Assembly: GCA_950097015.1 (NCBI GenBank)
Contig: CATNEN010000033.1
Location: forward strand, 2,852,001-2,916,000
Direction: 5' to 3'
Length of the DNA stretch: 64,000 bases
Origin: Macrostomum hystrix
Lineage: Eukaryota; Platyhelminthes; Macrostomidae
Part shown: in pieces, positions 45,801-54,100 of the stretch
Position numbering within the stretch: the stretch's first letter is position 1
Layout: the number at the start of each line of letters is the position of its first letter
Program-made: the position numbers and the translations under genes
The notes under the pieces: generated by a model
The model's input: the letters and a program-made list of their open reading frames with translations, nothing else
The model's database searches: none
What the model was told of the DNA's origin: nothing

Positions 45801-47864
45801 GACAACGGCGACTGCGACGGTGACGGCGAAGGCGAACACGAGGTCGACGCGAAAATCAAAGATAAAGACTCGAGCCTGAAAGAGCTTCTGGCAATGCTGG
45901 AGCCGGTGCGATCCGCTCAGCAACGGTTTCTAAGCGCGTTGGAGCAGCGTCTGAGAGCCTGGGAGGCCGCCTCTGCCGCTGTCGCGGCAGCTCTCGCTAA
46001 CGGCCAGGCACCGCCGCCTACGGCCGACGATCAACGCCGACTGGGCGACTTGCTGCTGGAGCACCTGCCGCTGTTTCTTCCACCCGTCTGCGCCTATGCA
46101 CAGGTCAGTAGTCATCGAACTAACCGACTGTTCGAGCACGGAATGTCTATTAAAAATTCCAGTTTAAGTCACAGCTAAATCTCAATAAACTCCCCACAGG
46201 CTTTGCCCAATCGCTTCCTCTCGGCTGTCGGCGACGGTCCAGGCGCCACAGTTCGACGCTTCGAGTCGTCGCGTGCCTGCCACTTGCCGCTGGCGTGTCT
46301 TCTGCTCGGCCCGGCCCGCCGGCCCGCCCGCCTGGCCGGCCTCTGCGAACGACTGCTGGCCGCCCCCGCCGGCTCTGCTGATACCGCGGATTGTCGGGCC
46401 GCCCTGCGGCAACTTGTCGACGCAGCCGATGCCGTCCGGCCGGCATGCGATCGGGCTGAGCAGCTCTGCGGTCTGGTGGAACTCCGGCGCGACCTGCCCG
46501 CCGGTCTTGAGGGTGTCCTTGACAAATTGTCTAAAAATGACGAGAGCGACTTCTCCGACGCTGCCGCCCACGTTGGCGGAGTTCGACTCGTTCGCATCGG
46601 CTGGCTGCGCAAGCCGGGCTCACGTCGCGGCGGTGGCGGCCGCCTCCTCTGCCTGCTGAGCGACCGGCTACTCATCCTGGGCCGGCCCTCCACTGGCGCC
46701 TCCTTGTTCTCTGCGTCGGCTTCGGCCGCATCTGCTTCCGTGGCGTCTGCGGCTGCGTCGGCAACTTCGACACCAACTGGAAGTCGGGGCGGTGGAGGCT
46801 GCGGCGGTTCTTCTAATTCCGCTCTGCTGCGCCTAAGGGCGAAAATTCCTCTACGCGGACTGCGCGCGTTTGAAACACCGACAGGCGTCGGCAACTCCGA
46901 TCGGCACTGCCAGCTCAGCCTAATCCCCGGCGCTACCCCGTCTGACGCAGCTGTCGTCTGTCAGCAGCAGCAGCAGCAACCAGTCATTGTCCTGGCGGCT
47001 CGAAGTCGACGTCAGCGCGATCTTTGGCTGCGCGATTTGCAAACCGCTGCCGCTGATGCTCCTCCAATGTCGACTACTTCGCCTGCGTCGGCAACCCCGG
47101 CTTTAGTCGATTTTACTTCTGCCTCCGAGCAGCTTCAGCAGCAGCGAGCGCTTCTGCCGACGCGAGTCTGTTGGCACCGATGCGCCAGCGTCGGCTTCTC
47201 GGACATCGAGCGCAGTCATAGCTGCGATCTGAGCGGTCACCTGCTCCGTAAACTCACTAGTGCTCCCGGCTGGCAGCGCCTGTGGGTGGCCTTCTCTCAC
47301 CTGGCCCTGTTCTTTTATAAGTCCTATCGGGTGAGTGCACCACTTCTCTCCACTTTTCTTGTTAATAATTTTGTTTAGTCTGGCTGATATAGTGATTCTT
47401 AGCAAACTTTGCGAACTTTGCTTATAAATCCCCTTTCAACCAATCAGGACGAGGCTCCCATGGCCACGCTGCCTCTGATTGGCTATCGGGTTGGCCCACC
47501 AGATCCTTCTGACCAAGAGCTGGTTCAGGGCAAGAGTCACGTGTTCAAACTGCAATGGAAGCACCACCGGTACTTCTTTCGGGCTGACTCGGAGTACACT
47601 TACAACAGGTAATTGATAATTGCTTATTGCTAATTGATTTCTGTTTTAGCCTCTTTGTGTCACTCACTTTACTTGTCACTCCGCAGCTTCTTCACTGGCA
47701 CTCCACAGTCTTCTTAAATGTCACTCTAGTAAATTGAATTATTTCACTCCGCAACCAAATTTAATTTTAATTGCTCCGCGTACAGCTGGCTGGAGACCCT
47801 CAGCGACGCGATTCTTCCACTGGCAGCGGAGCCCGAAGCTGAGAGAGCGCCACTGCGTGAATGA
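24759..47864 (+). CDS. FARP1: FARP-type protein: FERM, RhoGEF (DH) and two PH domains, complete
   Basis: Fifteen exons join in frame: 24759-24899, 27489-27593, 28294-28415, 28534-28631, 32353-32479, 32579-32666, 35088-35243, 42428-42588, 43734-43808, 43883-44322, 44473-44771, 45453-46103, 46200-47330, 47448-47608 and 47786-47864. They give 1277 aa; vertebrate FARP1/2 are about 1050. FERM covers about residues 30-330 ([52 protein letters not shown]). The FERM-adjacent segment [12 protein letters not shown] follows. Next come a proline/glycine-rich linker, a diverged DH domain from about 691, PH1 from about 950 and PH2 ([31 protein letters not shown]). In the family these proteins link membrane receptors to Rac/Cdc42 activation in neurons and other cells. 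The domain order favours FARP over FRMD proteins. The choice between FARP1 and FARP2 is not decided. Confidence 0.93.
25718..26312. repeat. 32-bp minisatellite in FARP intron 1, about 19 copies
   Basis: The unit is GACATCAAGGCTTCAGTTCG plus CCAACTAAAAAG. Only two or three point variants (TTCG/TTTG, GCC/GTC) occur. It starts about 820 bp after the donor, farther than most arrays here, and abuts a SINE at its 3' end. Confidence 0.96.
26313..26535 (+). repeat. tRNA-derived SINE
   Basis: A-box-like TAGCCTAATGG and B-box-like GCTTCGATTCC, about 70 bp apart, mark a degenerate tRNA head. A body with AAGAAGACACTTAACTCTGC follows. The 3' part (GCCAGCATTAGCAGGGATAA to CCATGGACTG) is shared with 13912-13990. 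The tRNA cloverleaf is not intact, so this is a retroposon and not a functional tRNA gene. Confidence 0.7.
26536..27488. other. Rest of FARP intron 1
   Basis: Unique, moderately GC-rich intron sequence with no exon or element recognised, ending at the acceptor CTCACAG at 27488. Confidence 0.5.
27631..28162. repeat. 12-bp minisatellite in FARP intron 2, about 43 copies
   Basis: The unit TCTACTCACCTA, with variants TTCTCACC, CTACCCACC and CTATTCACC, starts about 40 bp after the donor at 27594. The reverse complement TAGGTGAGTAGA contains the donor consensus AG|GTGAGT, so antisense donors occur about 40 times. Confidence 0.96.
28664..29445. repeat. 21-bp minisatellite in FARP intron 4, about 37 copies
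   Basis: The unit GTAGGGATTTAGGTAAGGCAG starts about 32 bp after the exon 4 donor. Each copy contains AG|GTAAG, a near-perfect 5' splice site, on the sense strand. The array stays open in the exon 4 frame as a heptapeptide repeat (GKAGRDL) until a stop at 29443. A longer-range order of about 280 bp (runs of GTATGGACT, GTATAGACT and CATGTAGG variants) is repeated. Confidence 0.96.
29446..31380. other. FARP intron 4, unique middle part
   Basis: No exon or element was identified in these 1.9 kb. Around 30430-30545 there is a loose repeat of CAATCACAGACGA type words. Confidence 0.45.
31381..32165. repeat. 18-bp minisatellite in FARP intron 4, about 40 copies
   Basis: The unit CTTCTGACACCCCACTGT is preceded by a shorter relative (CTGACACCCAACTGT) at 31381-31500. 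Variants lose or gain a C or read GCCCC and CTGGCAACTC. It is pyrimidine rich on the sense strand and about 190 bp upstream of the exon 5 acceptor. Confidence 0.94.
32696..33296. repeat. 30-bp minisatellite in FARP intron 6, about 20 copies
   Basis: The unit GGTGGGATTTTGTGGCTGCC plus ATATTGAGTA starts about 30 bp after the donor at 32667. The first copy reads GGTGAGATTTTG. The word TGAGTAG also occurs in the donor itself (GGGTGAGTAG). Near the 3' end a 60-bp higher-order form alternates ATTGGGTTGG and TTGCGGGTGG copies. Confidence 0.96.
33297..33913. other. FARP intron 6, spacer between two arrays
   Basis: Unique sequence. A short inverted pair, GCCAGTCAGTTCGC and GCGAACTGAC-like arms, lies near 33598-33650. 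No gene was seen. Confidence 0.45.
33914..34722. repeat. 29-30-bp minisatellite in FARP intron 6, about 27 copies
   Basis: The unit GTGAGATTTTGAGACTGAAG plus GCACTGTATG shares the word GGTGAGATTTTG with the first array of the same intron. The last five copies are a diverged subfamily reading GCATTAAAGGGTGAG. The shared core suggests that the two arrays have a common origin. Confidence 0.96.
35349..35935. repeat. 21-bp minisatellite in FARP intron 7, about 28 copies
   Basis: The unit CAGGTTGCTATAGCAGCTAA plus T starts about 105 bp after the donor at 35244. A block of about 190 bp with GTTTTTATAGCAG and AGATAATCAGG variants is duplicated, showing higher-order amplification. Confidence 0.96.
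35936..37349. other. FARP intron 7, unique part with a 61-bp tandem duplication
   Basis: From 36722 to 36843 a 61-bp segment starting GGCGAGTTTGAGAGCGGTTC is present twice, essentially identical. The remainder is unique, with a pyrimidine-rich strand at 36440-36600. No gene was recognised. Confidence 0.6.
37350..38286 (+). mobile_element. Internally deleted mariner-like transposon in FARP intron 7
   Basis: The ends are GAGGGGCGATCAAAAAGTTC and its inverse, flanked by TA at 37348-37349 and 38287-38288. At 937 bp it is shorter than a typical full-length mariner of about 1.3 kb. The transposase frame keeps the N-terminal half and is missing the middle of the catalytic core. It is likely non-autonomous but mobilisable. 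Confidence 0.9.
37471..38289 (+). pseudogene. Mariner transposase with deleted catalytic core
   Basis: The frame runs through [37 protein letters not shown] and [19 protein letters not shown] to [12 protein letters not shown]. This gives both helix-turn-helix motifs and the first catalytic Asp in TGDE. It then jumps to a C-terminal-like region ([16 protein letters not shown]). The HxDNA and SPDLAP segments holding the second and third Asp are absent. The joined reading frame is open (about 270 codons), so a deleted protein could still be made and might bind the element ends. The first residues before the conserved part are probably not coding, and the frame overruns the element end by three bases. 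Confidence 0.82.
38462..39122. repeat. 29-bp minisatellite in FARP intron 7, about 23 copies
   Basis: The unit GATTGACTGAGAGATGGGAG plus ACACGGAAG alternates with ACTTGACTG variants. It starts about 175 bp downstream of the mariner. The sense strand is purine rich. Confidence 0.95.
39123..40743. other. FARP intron 7, unique part with a possible Penelope-type fragment and a short 32-bp repeat
   Basis: Two to three copies of a 32-bp unit starting CAGCTGTGATCC lie at 40029-40122. A hammerhead-like motif lies just upstream (39949-39980, minus). No gene was seen. Confidence 0.45.
39949..39980 (-). ncRNA. Possible hammerhead-ribozyme relic, Penelope-element type
   Basis: On the minus strand CTGAGGA (fits CUGANGA) is followed by a four-pair stem GCAC/GTGC, then GAAAC, then GC and GTC. 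This is the order of the hammerhead catalytic core with a minimal stem III, as known in Penelope-like retroelements. Stem I pairing is not evident and an extra T precedes stem II, so it is probably decayed or coincidental. Confidence 0.3.
40744..41198. repeat. 20-bp minisatellite in FARP intron 7, about 23 copies
   Basis: The unit AAGGTTTCATGAGAATCTGG has an alternating pattern of AAGGTTTC and AAGGCTTC and of TGAG, TAAG and TGGG copies. The block order is partly duplicated. Confidence 0.96.
41199..41731. other. FARP intron 7, AT-rich spacer
   Basis: AT-rich unique sequence with no exon or element recognised. Confidence 0.45.
41732..41886. repeat. 20-bp short tandem array, about 8 copies
   Basis: The unit CATGATCCCATCTCGCTGTT has variants CATAATCCTATC and CATGATCTCATC. 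Confidence 0.9.
41887..42427. other. End of FARP intron 7
   Basis: Unique intron sequence ending at acceptor AACTGCAG before exon 8. Confidence 0.5.
42597..43626. repeat. 25-bp minisatellite in FARP intron 8, about 41 copies
   Basis: The unit CACACCAGATCCTTCAGACT plus GCTCC starts 9 bp after the donor at 42589 and fills almost the whole intron. Only one codon-sized site varies (CCTTC, CCACC or CCATC). These three-state variants could serve as an allele barcode. Confidence 0.97.
44772..45452. other. FARP intron 11
   Basis: This 681-bp intron has no tandem array but contains a minus-strand tRNA-derived SINE head at about 44925-44985. Confidence 0.6.
44820..44985 (-). repeat. tRNA-derived SINE
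   Basis: On the minus strand TAGCCTAGTGGTTAGAGCG fits a pol III A box and GGTCGCGAGTTCGAATC fits a B box, about 30 bp apart. A body reading AATTCAGAAAGACAATTTG follows. It lacks a clean 3' acceptor half, so it is read as a retroposon, although a tRNA-like transcript is possible. Confidence 0.65.
45453..47330 (+). CDS. FARP exons 12-13: DH and PH1 domains, start of PH2
   Basis: Exon 12 (45453-46103) starts after a pyrimidine-rich acceptor at [11 protein letters not shown]. It holds a Ser/Asp-rich segment, then the DH start [17 protein letters not shown]. An acidic insert ([18 protein letters not shown]) interrupts the DH domain; I see no equivalent in vertebrate FARP. Exon 13 (46200-47330) finishes DH ([15 protein letters not shown]) and encodes PH1. 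PH1 begins at [11 protein letters not shown] and contains a long Ala/Ser-rich insert around 46700-46790. The exon closes with [14 protein letters not shown] and the start of PH2. The conserved DH core is weakly preserved, so exchange activity is uncertain. Confidence 0.85.
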
Positions 47865-50160
47865 TTGATCCGACAATAGTATTGCTGGATTTCTTTCGCC
47901 CGCATCTCCTGTGTCTGACGGGACAAATCAAGGCAGCCGCGCTGTCCGGCCTGAATCAAGCACCCTTTGTCCTTTGTCTCTCTGTCTGGCAGTATTTTTG
48001 TCAAACTTTGTGCTCCCATCGGCATCATGAATAATGCAGAATTTTTCGCTGTATTAAATTATTATCGGCGCTCAGATCATGCGTTGAATCTCATACCTCT
48101 GCCATGCTACTTATAAACCCATCTCAGTAGTAGGTTAAGGTTATTACACTTGCAAACTTATATTTGTTGTAAAGTTTTTGAGTAGTTTTCCTTTGCGCAT
48201 CACACTGCTGTACACTGCTGTTGCCCATCAAAAAAAGCATAGAGTTTTAGTGGTTTATTGTGCAAATTTTATTTCTGTTTTAATTTTTTTATCACATTTT
48301 TTCTATAGACTATTAAGAGACAACTCATGGTTTTGGTAAATGTTTTTACTCATTTTGACTGCACGATTATGCTTTTTCAGTAAATATTGGCCGCGCATTC
48401 TTGTTTTGGTTCTATTTTATTTTATTTTTATGTGACTGCTCGTGTTCCAGCTCAGCCAAAAGAATTACATGACCCAGCTGCGTCCGCACCTTTATTTCAC
48501 CTCGTTTCAGGCTTTGTACTTTAAAATAGAAAATGCTTTGCTTTAGAATCTCTAGCCTATGCCTATATCGCTTCGATTACATTTTTGCTTTATCCGCGGC
48601 CCATGACACAAGTTTAATCCTCGTTGCGCAAGACGTCAAAGACGACAGCCCGTCTGAGCTGCCTCAAACTGCTAATTACCTTGTATGCTGCTAAATAAAT
48701 ATATCATGAAAGCTGACTGAACAATAGTATTGCGTTGGTTCTGGCTTACTGATGCAAATCCTAAAACATCATTCTGCTTTTACTCATACTCATTTCTACT
48801 ATTTTTATGTCTGTCCAGTATTTCGAGGCCTAAGAGTAAAATTAAGTAAAACTGGAATATGAGTACTAAAATCCACCAGTGAGTAAGCACTGCTAAATTT
48901 CTTTGATTATTACTATCAACTGCGAACGCCAATGGGATGCTAGACTTTTATTTCTATTTTTTAACTTGGCACTTAGTCTACGAAGTAGAAAACTATTACA
49001 CAAAAGAAAAGAAAAGTAACGAGGATAAAAATTGGCGAAATGAAGTGAAGAGGAAAACCAGTTGGGAAAACGAAAAAAAAGTTAATGTACTTTCAGTCTC
49101 GTGTTCTAATTTTTCTAACGGGCTCTAATTTTGCCCGTCTCCTAATTGCCTGTGAGATGCTTACTTTTTTAGTCTTTCACGACCTCACTGTTCATTTTCG
49201 CCATTATGCCCACTTCCCTATAAACGGGGTCAATTACTAATTTGGAGATGATGGAGTCTGCTCGATTTGGTAGGGGAGTCCAGTACTGAATAATTCTCTT
49301 TTTAATAGTTTAACGAAGGAGTAAATTTCCTAGCTCTGGTTGGACACCATTACTGACTGTGCTCTGGTTTTTAATATTGCTTTGCAGTCCCTAAAGTTTA
49401 TCCTCTCAAAAAGGCTTCGATCCCAGGGGCCTCAGAATCCTAGAGATAAAAGCTTCCTCTGCGTCATGCTCATGAGTCCTCCAATGTTTTCTATCGTGGG
49501 ATTCATGGTTGTACAGAACAGAACAGCATTGATTGCTTGTGTCGGAATTGCGATTAACTGCCCACCAGCCTGCTAAGCCTGATTTTGGGTATCCACAATC
49601 CTCACTTCTTTCTCAGTATTGCTGCTACTCGTAGCATAAACGAACACACGCTGGCCAAGACTTCAGACTAACAATCGATCAATAATGAATTGTAGTAAAT
49701 AAGTCTACAGCAGCCTGGACTAATTATCGATTAGGAATGGGGGAACGAGCGCTAAAATGCTTAGGGCTATGTTAACTGGCTTGGGTTAAGTGTCAATAAT
49801 TGGAAGGAAAAGGAGGGGTGAAAAAACCAGACGCCCACTGAAGTGGGGTAAGTGGGGTGGATGAAAGCGATCGATAATAACCCCCCGCCCACTGTCATGC
49901 TACACACTCGCGAAGGGAGAGAAAAATAAAAATAGGCCGATGTGTAAAAAAATTAGCCGGCCTCCAAGCTCCAGCACTAGTTTATGGCCAAGAAAGGCTT
50001 CTAAAGTGTAAACAACTCTTATAAAATATAAATGTTGACTATGGTTCAATTTGCTATTGAAGAGTCCTGTGAGGCTGACATTTTGGCCGTAAAATCGAGG
50101 GTTAGTTTGATTGTAGATTTAACTAGATTGTGATAGGTTAAACCTTCAATTAAAATGTCG
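47865..50160. other. Intergenic DNA downstream of the FARP-type gene
   Basis: AT-rich sequence with many short TTTT/AAAA runs. A polyadenylation-like AATAAA word occurs near 48692. No gene, array or transposon end was recognised. Confidence 0.45.
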
Positions 50161-50165
50161 ATAAG

Positions 50166-50335
50166 GAACACTGAACAACGCTGAGCAAGGGTTTTAGTGA
50201 ACATCGTTAAACTATGTCTATGGGGAATTCCCACAGGGAATTCCCTTTGGATTCTTGTATTTCAAACGTTAAGTGTGTATTTTCATTGAGCAACGCTGGG
50301 ATTCCCGCCATTAAATACCGCGGGGTTTTAATGGT
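50166..50335. repeat. Dispersed MITE-like repeat, copy 2
   Basis: It shares AACAACGCTGAGCAAGGG, AAACTATGTCTAT and ATACCGCGGGGTTTTAATGG with 13188-13345. It differs by an extra short palindrome (GGGAATTCCCACAGGGAATT) near 50222-50246. Confidence 0.75.
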
Positions 50336-50791
50336 TAGTTGTGTCTATGGTTTTAGGCTTTGATAATGCTCAAAGTCACGAGTGGCGAAGCCACGAGAAG
50401 TAATTCAATATGCAGTTATTATGTCATGGCCAGTATGTAAGTTTATATTAATAAAAATGTAATAGGTCTATATTATGCTGTTAATAGGATATGCATCAAA
50501 CTGTGAGTTTGCTTAGTCTACATAGCACACAAAACTAGATCAACGGGCGTAAATTTACTTCCGTTCGCAAGATTATTTAAAAAATAAAAAATCGCGCTAA
50601 ATGCACGGAAACAGAACAAAACAGCGGGCAAACAGTGCAGTGCAGAAGCAATTCAGTTTATAGTATCTGTTGCAGATCAAGGTGGCTGGCCTCAAAGAAG
50701 GAGCCCTTGGGTATACTCTCCTGGTGGCGACATGTTTCGCAGTCTCAGGCATAGCCGTCAATGCACCGTTCGCCGCCCCGGTGCTGCAGAT

Positions 50792-52412
50792 TAGGGATTC
50801 CAAAATCCTGACGATTGACAATCCCGGGATTAAAAAATCCTGGAAAATCCCGCACTTGAGTAATCCCGGGATCCCGCTTCAAACTTTTGGAAATCCCGGG
50901 ATCCCGGGTTCCCATACATTTCTTTGCTTCAAACATAGCTTCAATACTGATCTTTAGCCTTAATTTTGGTTCTAATGATCTGTTTGGACTTTTAGGGTTT
51001 CTATTGGCTTCTATCATTGGGTTATTACTTATTAGTTACATACAAAAATTCTTAAAGAAAAAAGCTTTTTTTGAAAAATAAGAATACCAGTCATCATAAT
51101 ATTGTCTACTCAGAAAGAAGTCAGATAGTCCAATTCTGGAATCAGGATCCACAGATGGCGACGAAAGCATCGATTGCTTCTGCTGAGCCTTTTAAAAATA
51201 GGCTCGAAGCAAGCAGAGCTTCGACAATGTTTCGTCGCCCAAGCGAGAACGAAATCTAGTCATTAGAACAGCGGCAGCAGAAAAAGCCCTTTCGGCTTTC
51301 ACACTCGTTGGTGGGATCGATAGCAACGAGCGAGCAGCAGCTTGCCAAGCTGGCCAGTCGAACGCATAAACTCGATTTCGCGCCCTATTTCTCGCTCAAT
51401 TTGACGCTGTACTAAGCCCACAACTGGTGCATCCGTGCAGCTTTCCAGCTTTCGCAACTCGGCCTCGAGCCGCTCTTCCATCGTTAAAGTAGGCGTCACC
51501 AGCGAAGAGCCGTCATTTTCACTGTACAAAAAGTAAGGGAAAGGAAATATAAATGTAGTGAAGGTATGGACCGAAGTTCAGAAGAAAGTTTTTAGAATAG
51601 AATAGAATCATTACCTGCTGATGCTGACCGAATTTACATCTTCCTCTCCAGCCGCAGTCGAACCGACAGGGAGCAGCGAAAGGGTCTCGGCAATCGAAAT
51701 TAACGTATATTTTGCCGCATTTAGTTCCGCATTTTTGTTGCCAACGTAGCCCCCTGCGCTTCAAAAATTGCAGTGCCAGAGCAGTGCTACCCTGTCGCTC
51801 AATAAAGCGGTCCTCTAGAGCCTTTAGCAGCTGCTGAGATAGCCTGCTATTTTGATTTTTTAGCTCCAGTACGGCAAAATTAAACGTAGCAGCAGCCTTA
51901 AGCAAATTGTAGTTGCGGCTGGATAGTTTAGATATAACTAGCTTGAGTGGCTGAAGCGTAGTCTTAGACAAACTCTACTGTACCACACTATATAGTACAC
52001 TGTGTCACTGACTACACTAGTACTTACTATCTACAATATAACTAGGTCAAAATGTGAGATTAATTTGGACTCCAAAAAATTAAGATATAATTATTGCTAA
52101 AAGCAATAAATTGTCCACTATAGATAGTTAAAAAGAAGAGATCTGGTGATTAGATATTTAGTATATTAGATATAGACCGATATTCGTTAAGTATATTTGG
52201 ATTTATAGAAGCGTGAAACGTGATAAGTAACGATAACGACATCGTTAAAAACATAATATAATCCCGATGAAATCCCGGGATTCTAGGCCCAAAATCCCGG
52301 GATCCCGAATCCTGGAGTATTTGAATCCCGGGATTACATTCGCCTCAAAATCCTGGGACTGAAATCCTGGCTTTAGAGGCCAAATCCCGGGATCCCAGGA
52401 TTGGAATCCCTA
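50792..52412 (-). mobile_element. hAT-type DNA transposon, internally shortened, with perfect 8-bp target duplication
   Basis: The element starts TAGGGATTCCAAAATCCTG and ends with the inverse (ATTGGAATCCCTA). It is flanked by identical CTGCAGAT copies at 50784-50791 and 52413-52420. Subterminal regions on both sides carry many copies of ATCCCGGGAT-like palindromic words. The interior encodes only the C-terminal part of a hAT transposase on the minus strand. The 1.6-kb length implies a missing N-terminal half. Confidence 0.92.
51180..51971 (-). pseudogene. hAT transposase C-terminal region with frame breaks and an intron
   Basis: Reading from 51971, the first frame has LLKAAATFNFAVLELK and LEDRFIERQGSTALALQFL. 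A run of five G near 51750 marks a one-base shift to NAELNAAKYTLISIAETLS and AAGEEDVNSVSIS. A GT-AG intron (about 51618-51531) then gives SENDGSSLVTPTLTMEERL. A second shift near 51365 leads to the hAT dimerisation block SIPPTSVKAERAFSAAAVLM and RFRSRLGDETLSKL, clearest at about 51315-51190. The BED finger and the first catalytic motifs are absent. With two shifts and no N-terminus, it cannot encode a complete transposase. Confidence 0.8.
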
Positions 52413-52420
52413 CTGCAGAT

Positions 52421-53970
52421 TCATTGGCGTACGCGCAGCACATGGGCATGTCCGCTGATTGCTGAGCAGTCCATGCCGCGCAAGCCAACGCATGGTCTCA
52501 TCCACATTTGGCGTTACTGACATTGGGTCCCTTGAGTTGAGGTTGAGCTCTGTCGACTGTCAGTGCTTGAGCCGGCAGAACTTCGTTGGGAGGCACAATC
52601 CATGAAGGTCTAGGTGGCCGTACAGCCATTCTCAGTTGGAACCATGGAGGAAAGAATAGATTGAAGAATATATATTCTTTCCTCCATGGTTGGAACTTGG
52701 AAGCTTGGAAATATTGTCTGATTGAAGTCAATATTGTCTAGTGACTTCAACCTGTTAGAAACCTTTCTAACCTGTTAGAAATATGTTGCGATTCTTTCTG
52801 CTCTTCAGAAAGAGCAGAAAGAAAGATGTTGCCAAGCCGGTTATGGCCATAGATAAGTATGAAAAATTCCATGCCACATCATTTCCGTGCGTTTGACACG
52901 ATTTTAAAATTTAAAAAATAATTTCGCGAACGAAAGAATATTTACGCCGATCAACAAACAGACTTATCGCATGCTTTGTATTGGAGCGTATTGATACAAG
53001 CTGCTATGGCGATATTTTAGGAATCAGGATAAATGCGCTTCGAGCGTATCTCGGCACCAGCATTCAGGGTCGTATAAAGAAAGCATGGTACGAGCATTCT
53101 GTACTTTTCTAATTTTAAGTACCTTTCAGAATTTTTTCATGTTTCAACTTTTTGAACGCGTGGAACTTTCCGCCCCGTTCTCCGTTCGCTTCTGTATATG
53201 AAATGAGTGGGGTGGGTGTTTATAATTGAGGGAGAGGCGGGTGAAGAGACAAAGGAATTCCCCAAGGTCATTTCTAGACGAGAATTTCTAGACGACTTGG
53301 AATGAGGCCGAATGACTTTCTAGTTAAAAAAGAGGCAGAATCACTTCCAATTGAAAAGAAAGAAGCGGAGTGACTTTCTAACTAAATAAGAGGCGGAATG
53401 CCATCTAATTGAAAAGAAAGTGGCAGAAAGACATATGTGTCGTCGCTTTGACATAGTTTGACATTCTTAGCGTTAATAAAAAGTTACCAAAATGGAGCTG
53501 CTGGACATTTAACAAGTGGCACCAGCTGACTATGAACACCATATTTCGCTGATCAAGCCTCAATATTGGGCGAAGCTCAACCACAGGACCCTCGCCTAGT
53601 CTGTCAACCAATCAGTCACCAATCAGACGCCGCCAGCACCTTGAGCAGGGTGCCTCCAGCTGGCTGTGGAATTTCTGCACTTGCACTGATCCATTGCCTC
53701 GATATTGGGCTACACTCAAGGTCCAGCAGTCTAGATAATTGTCGGTGACCAGTGAAGTCGGTGCGGATGCAGGTACATTCGGACGACGTGCGATTAAGTT
53801 TAAAGGCCTGGCAAGGCCGCACTGAGGCGTAGTGCAAAGTAGTGTATAGGGTTTAATAATTGTCGGGGGGTAATTCCCCATCCCTGGCAGTTGTACCGTT
53901 AATCTGTATTCATATGGTATAAATAATGAAGATTACCTTCTAAGTGGAGTTTTTACGCTAAAAAAGCAAG
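52421..53970. other. Intergenic DNA with hairpins and short repeats
   Basis: Two strong hairpins lie at about 52639-52691 (arms AACCATGGAGGAAAGAAT) and 52788-52825 (arms TTCTTTCTGCTCTT). A loose repeat of GAGGCGGAATGACTTTCTA type lies at 53303-53412. No gene was seen. Confidence 0.5.
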
Positions 53971-53973
53971 CTA

Positions 53974-54092
53974 CGAAGGGTGTCCAAAAAGTAGTGATAC
54001 GTTTGGCTTTAGATCTTCACTGCGTGATTGAGGAAATTCAACGAGCATGGTGTCATTGGAAAGCGAATAGTTTCATCTTTTATTTGACTACT
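53974..54092. mobile_element. Solo mariner-type inverted-repeat end
   Basis: TA followed by CGAAGGGTGTCCAAAAAGTA resembles the terminal repeats of the other mariner elements here. The words ATGGTGTCATTGGAAAGCGA echo the TIR of the 22907 element. A matching right end was not found, probably because later insertions split or deleted it. Confidence 0.5.
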
Positions 54093-54100
54093 GAAATACG

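Noticed and set aside
46175-46894. 239-codon Arg/Ser/Pro-rich minus-strand frame
   Set aside because: It is antisense to FARP exon 13, which has conserved DH and PH motifs and correct splice sites.
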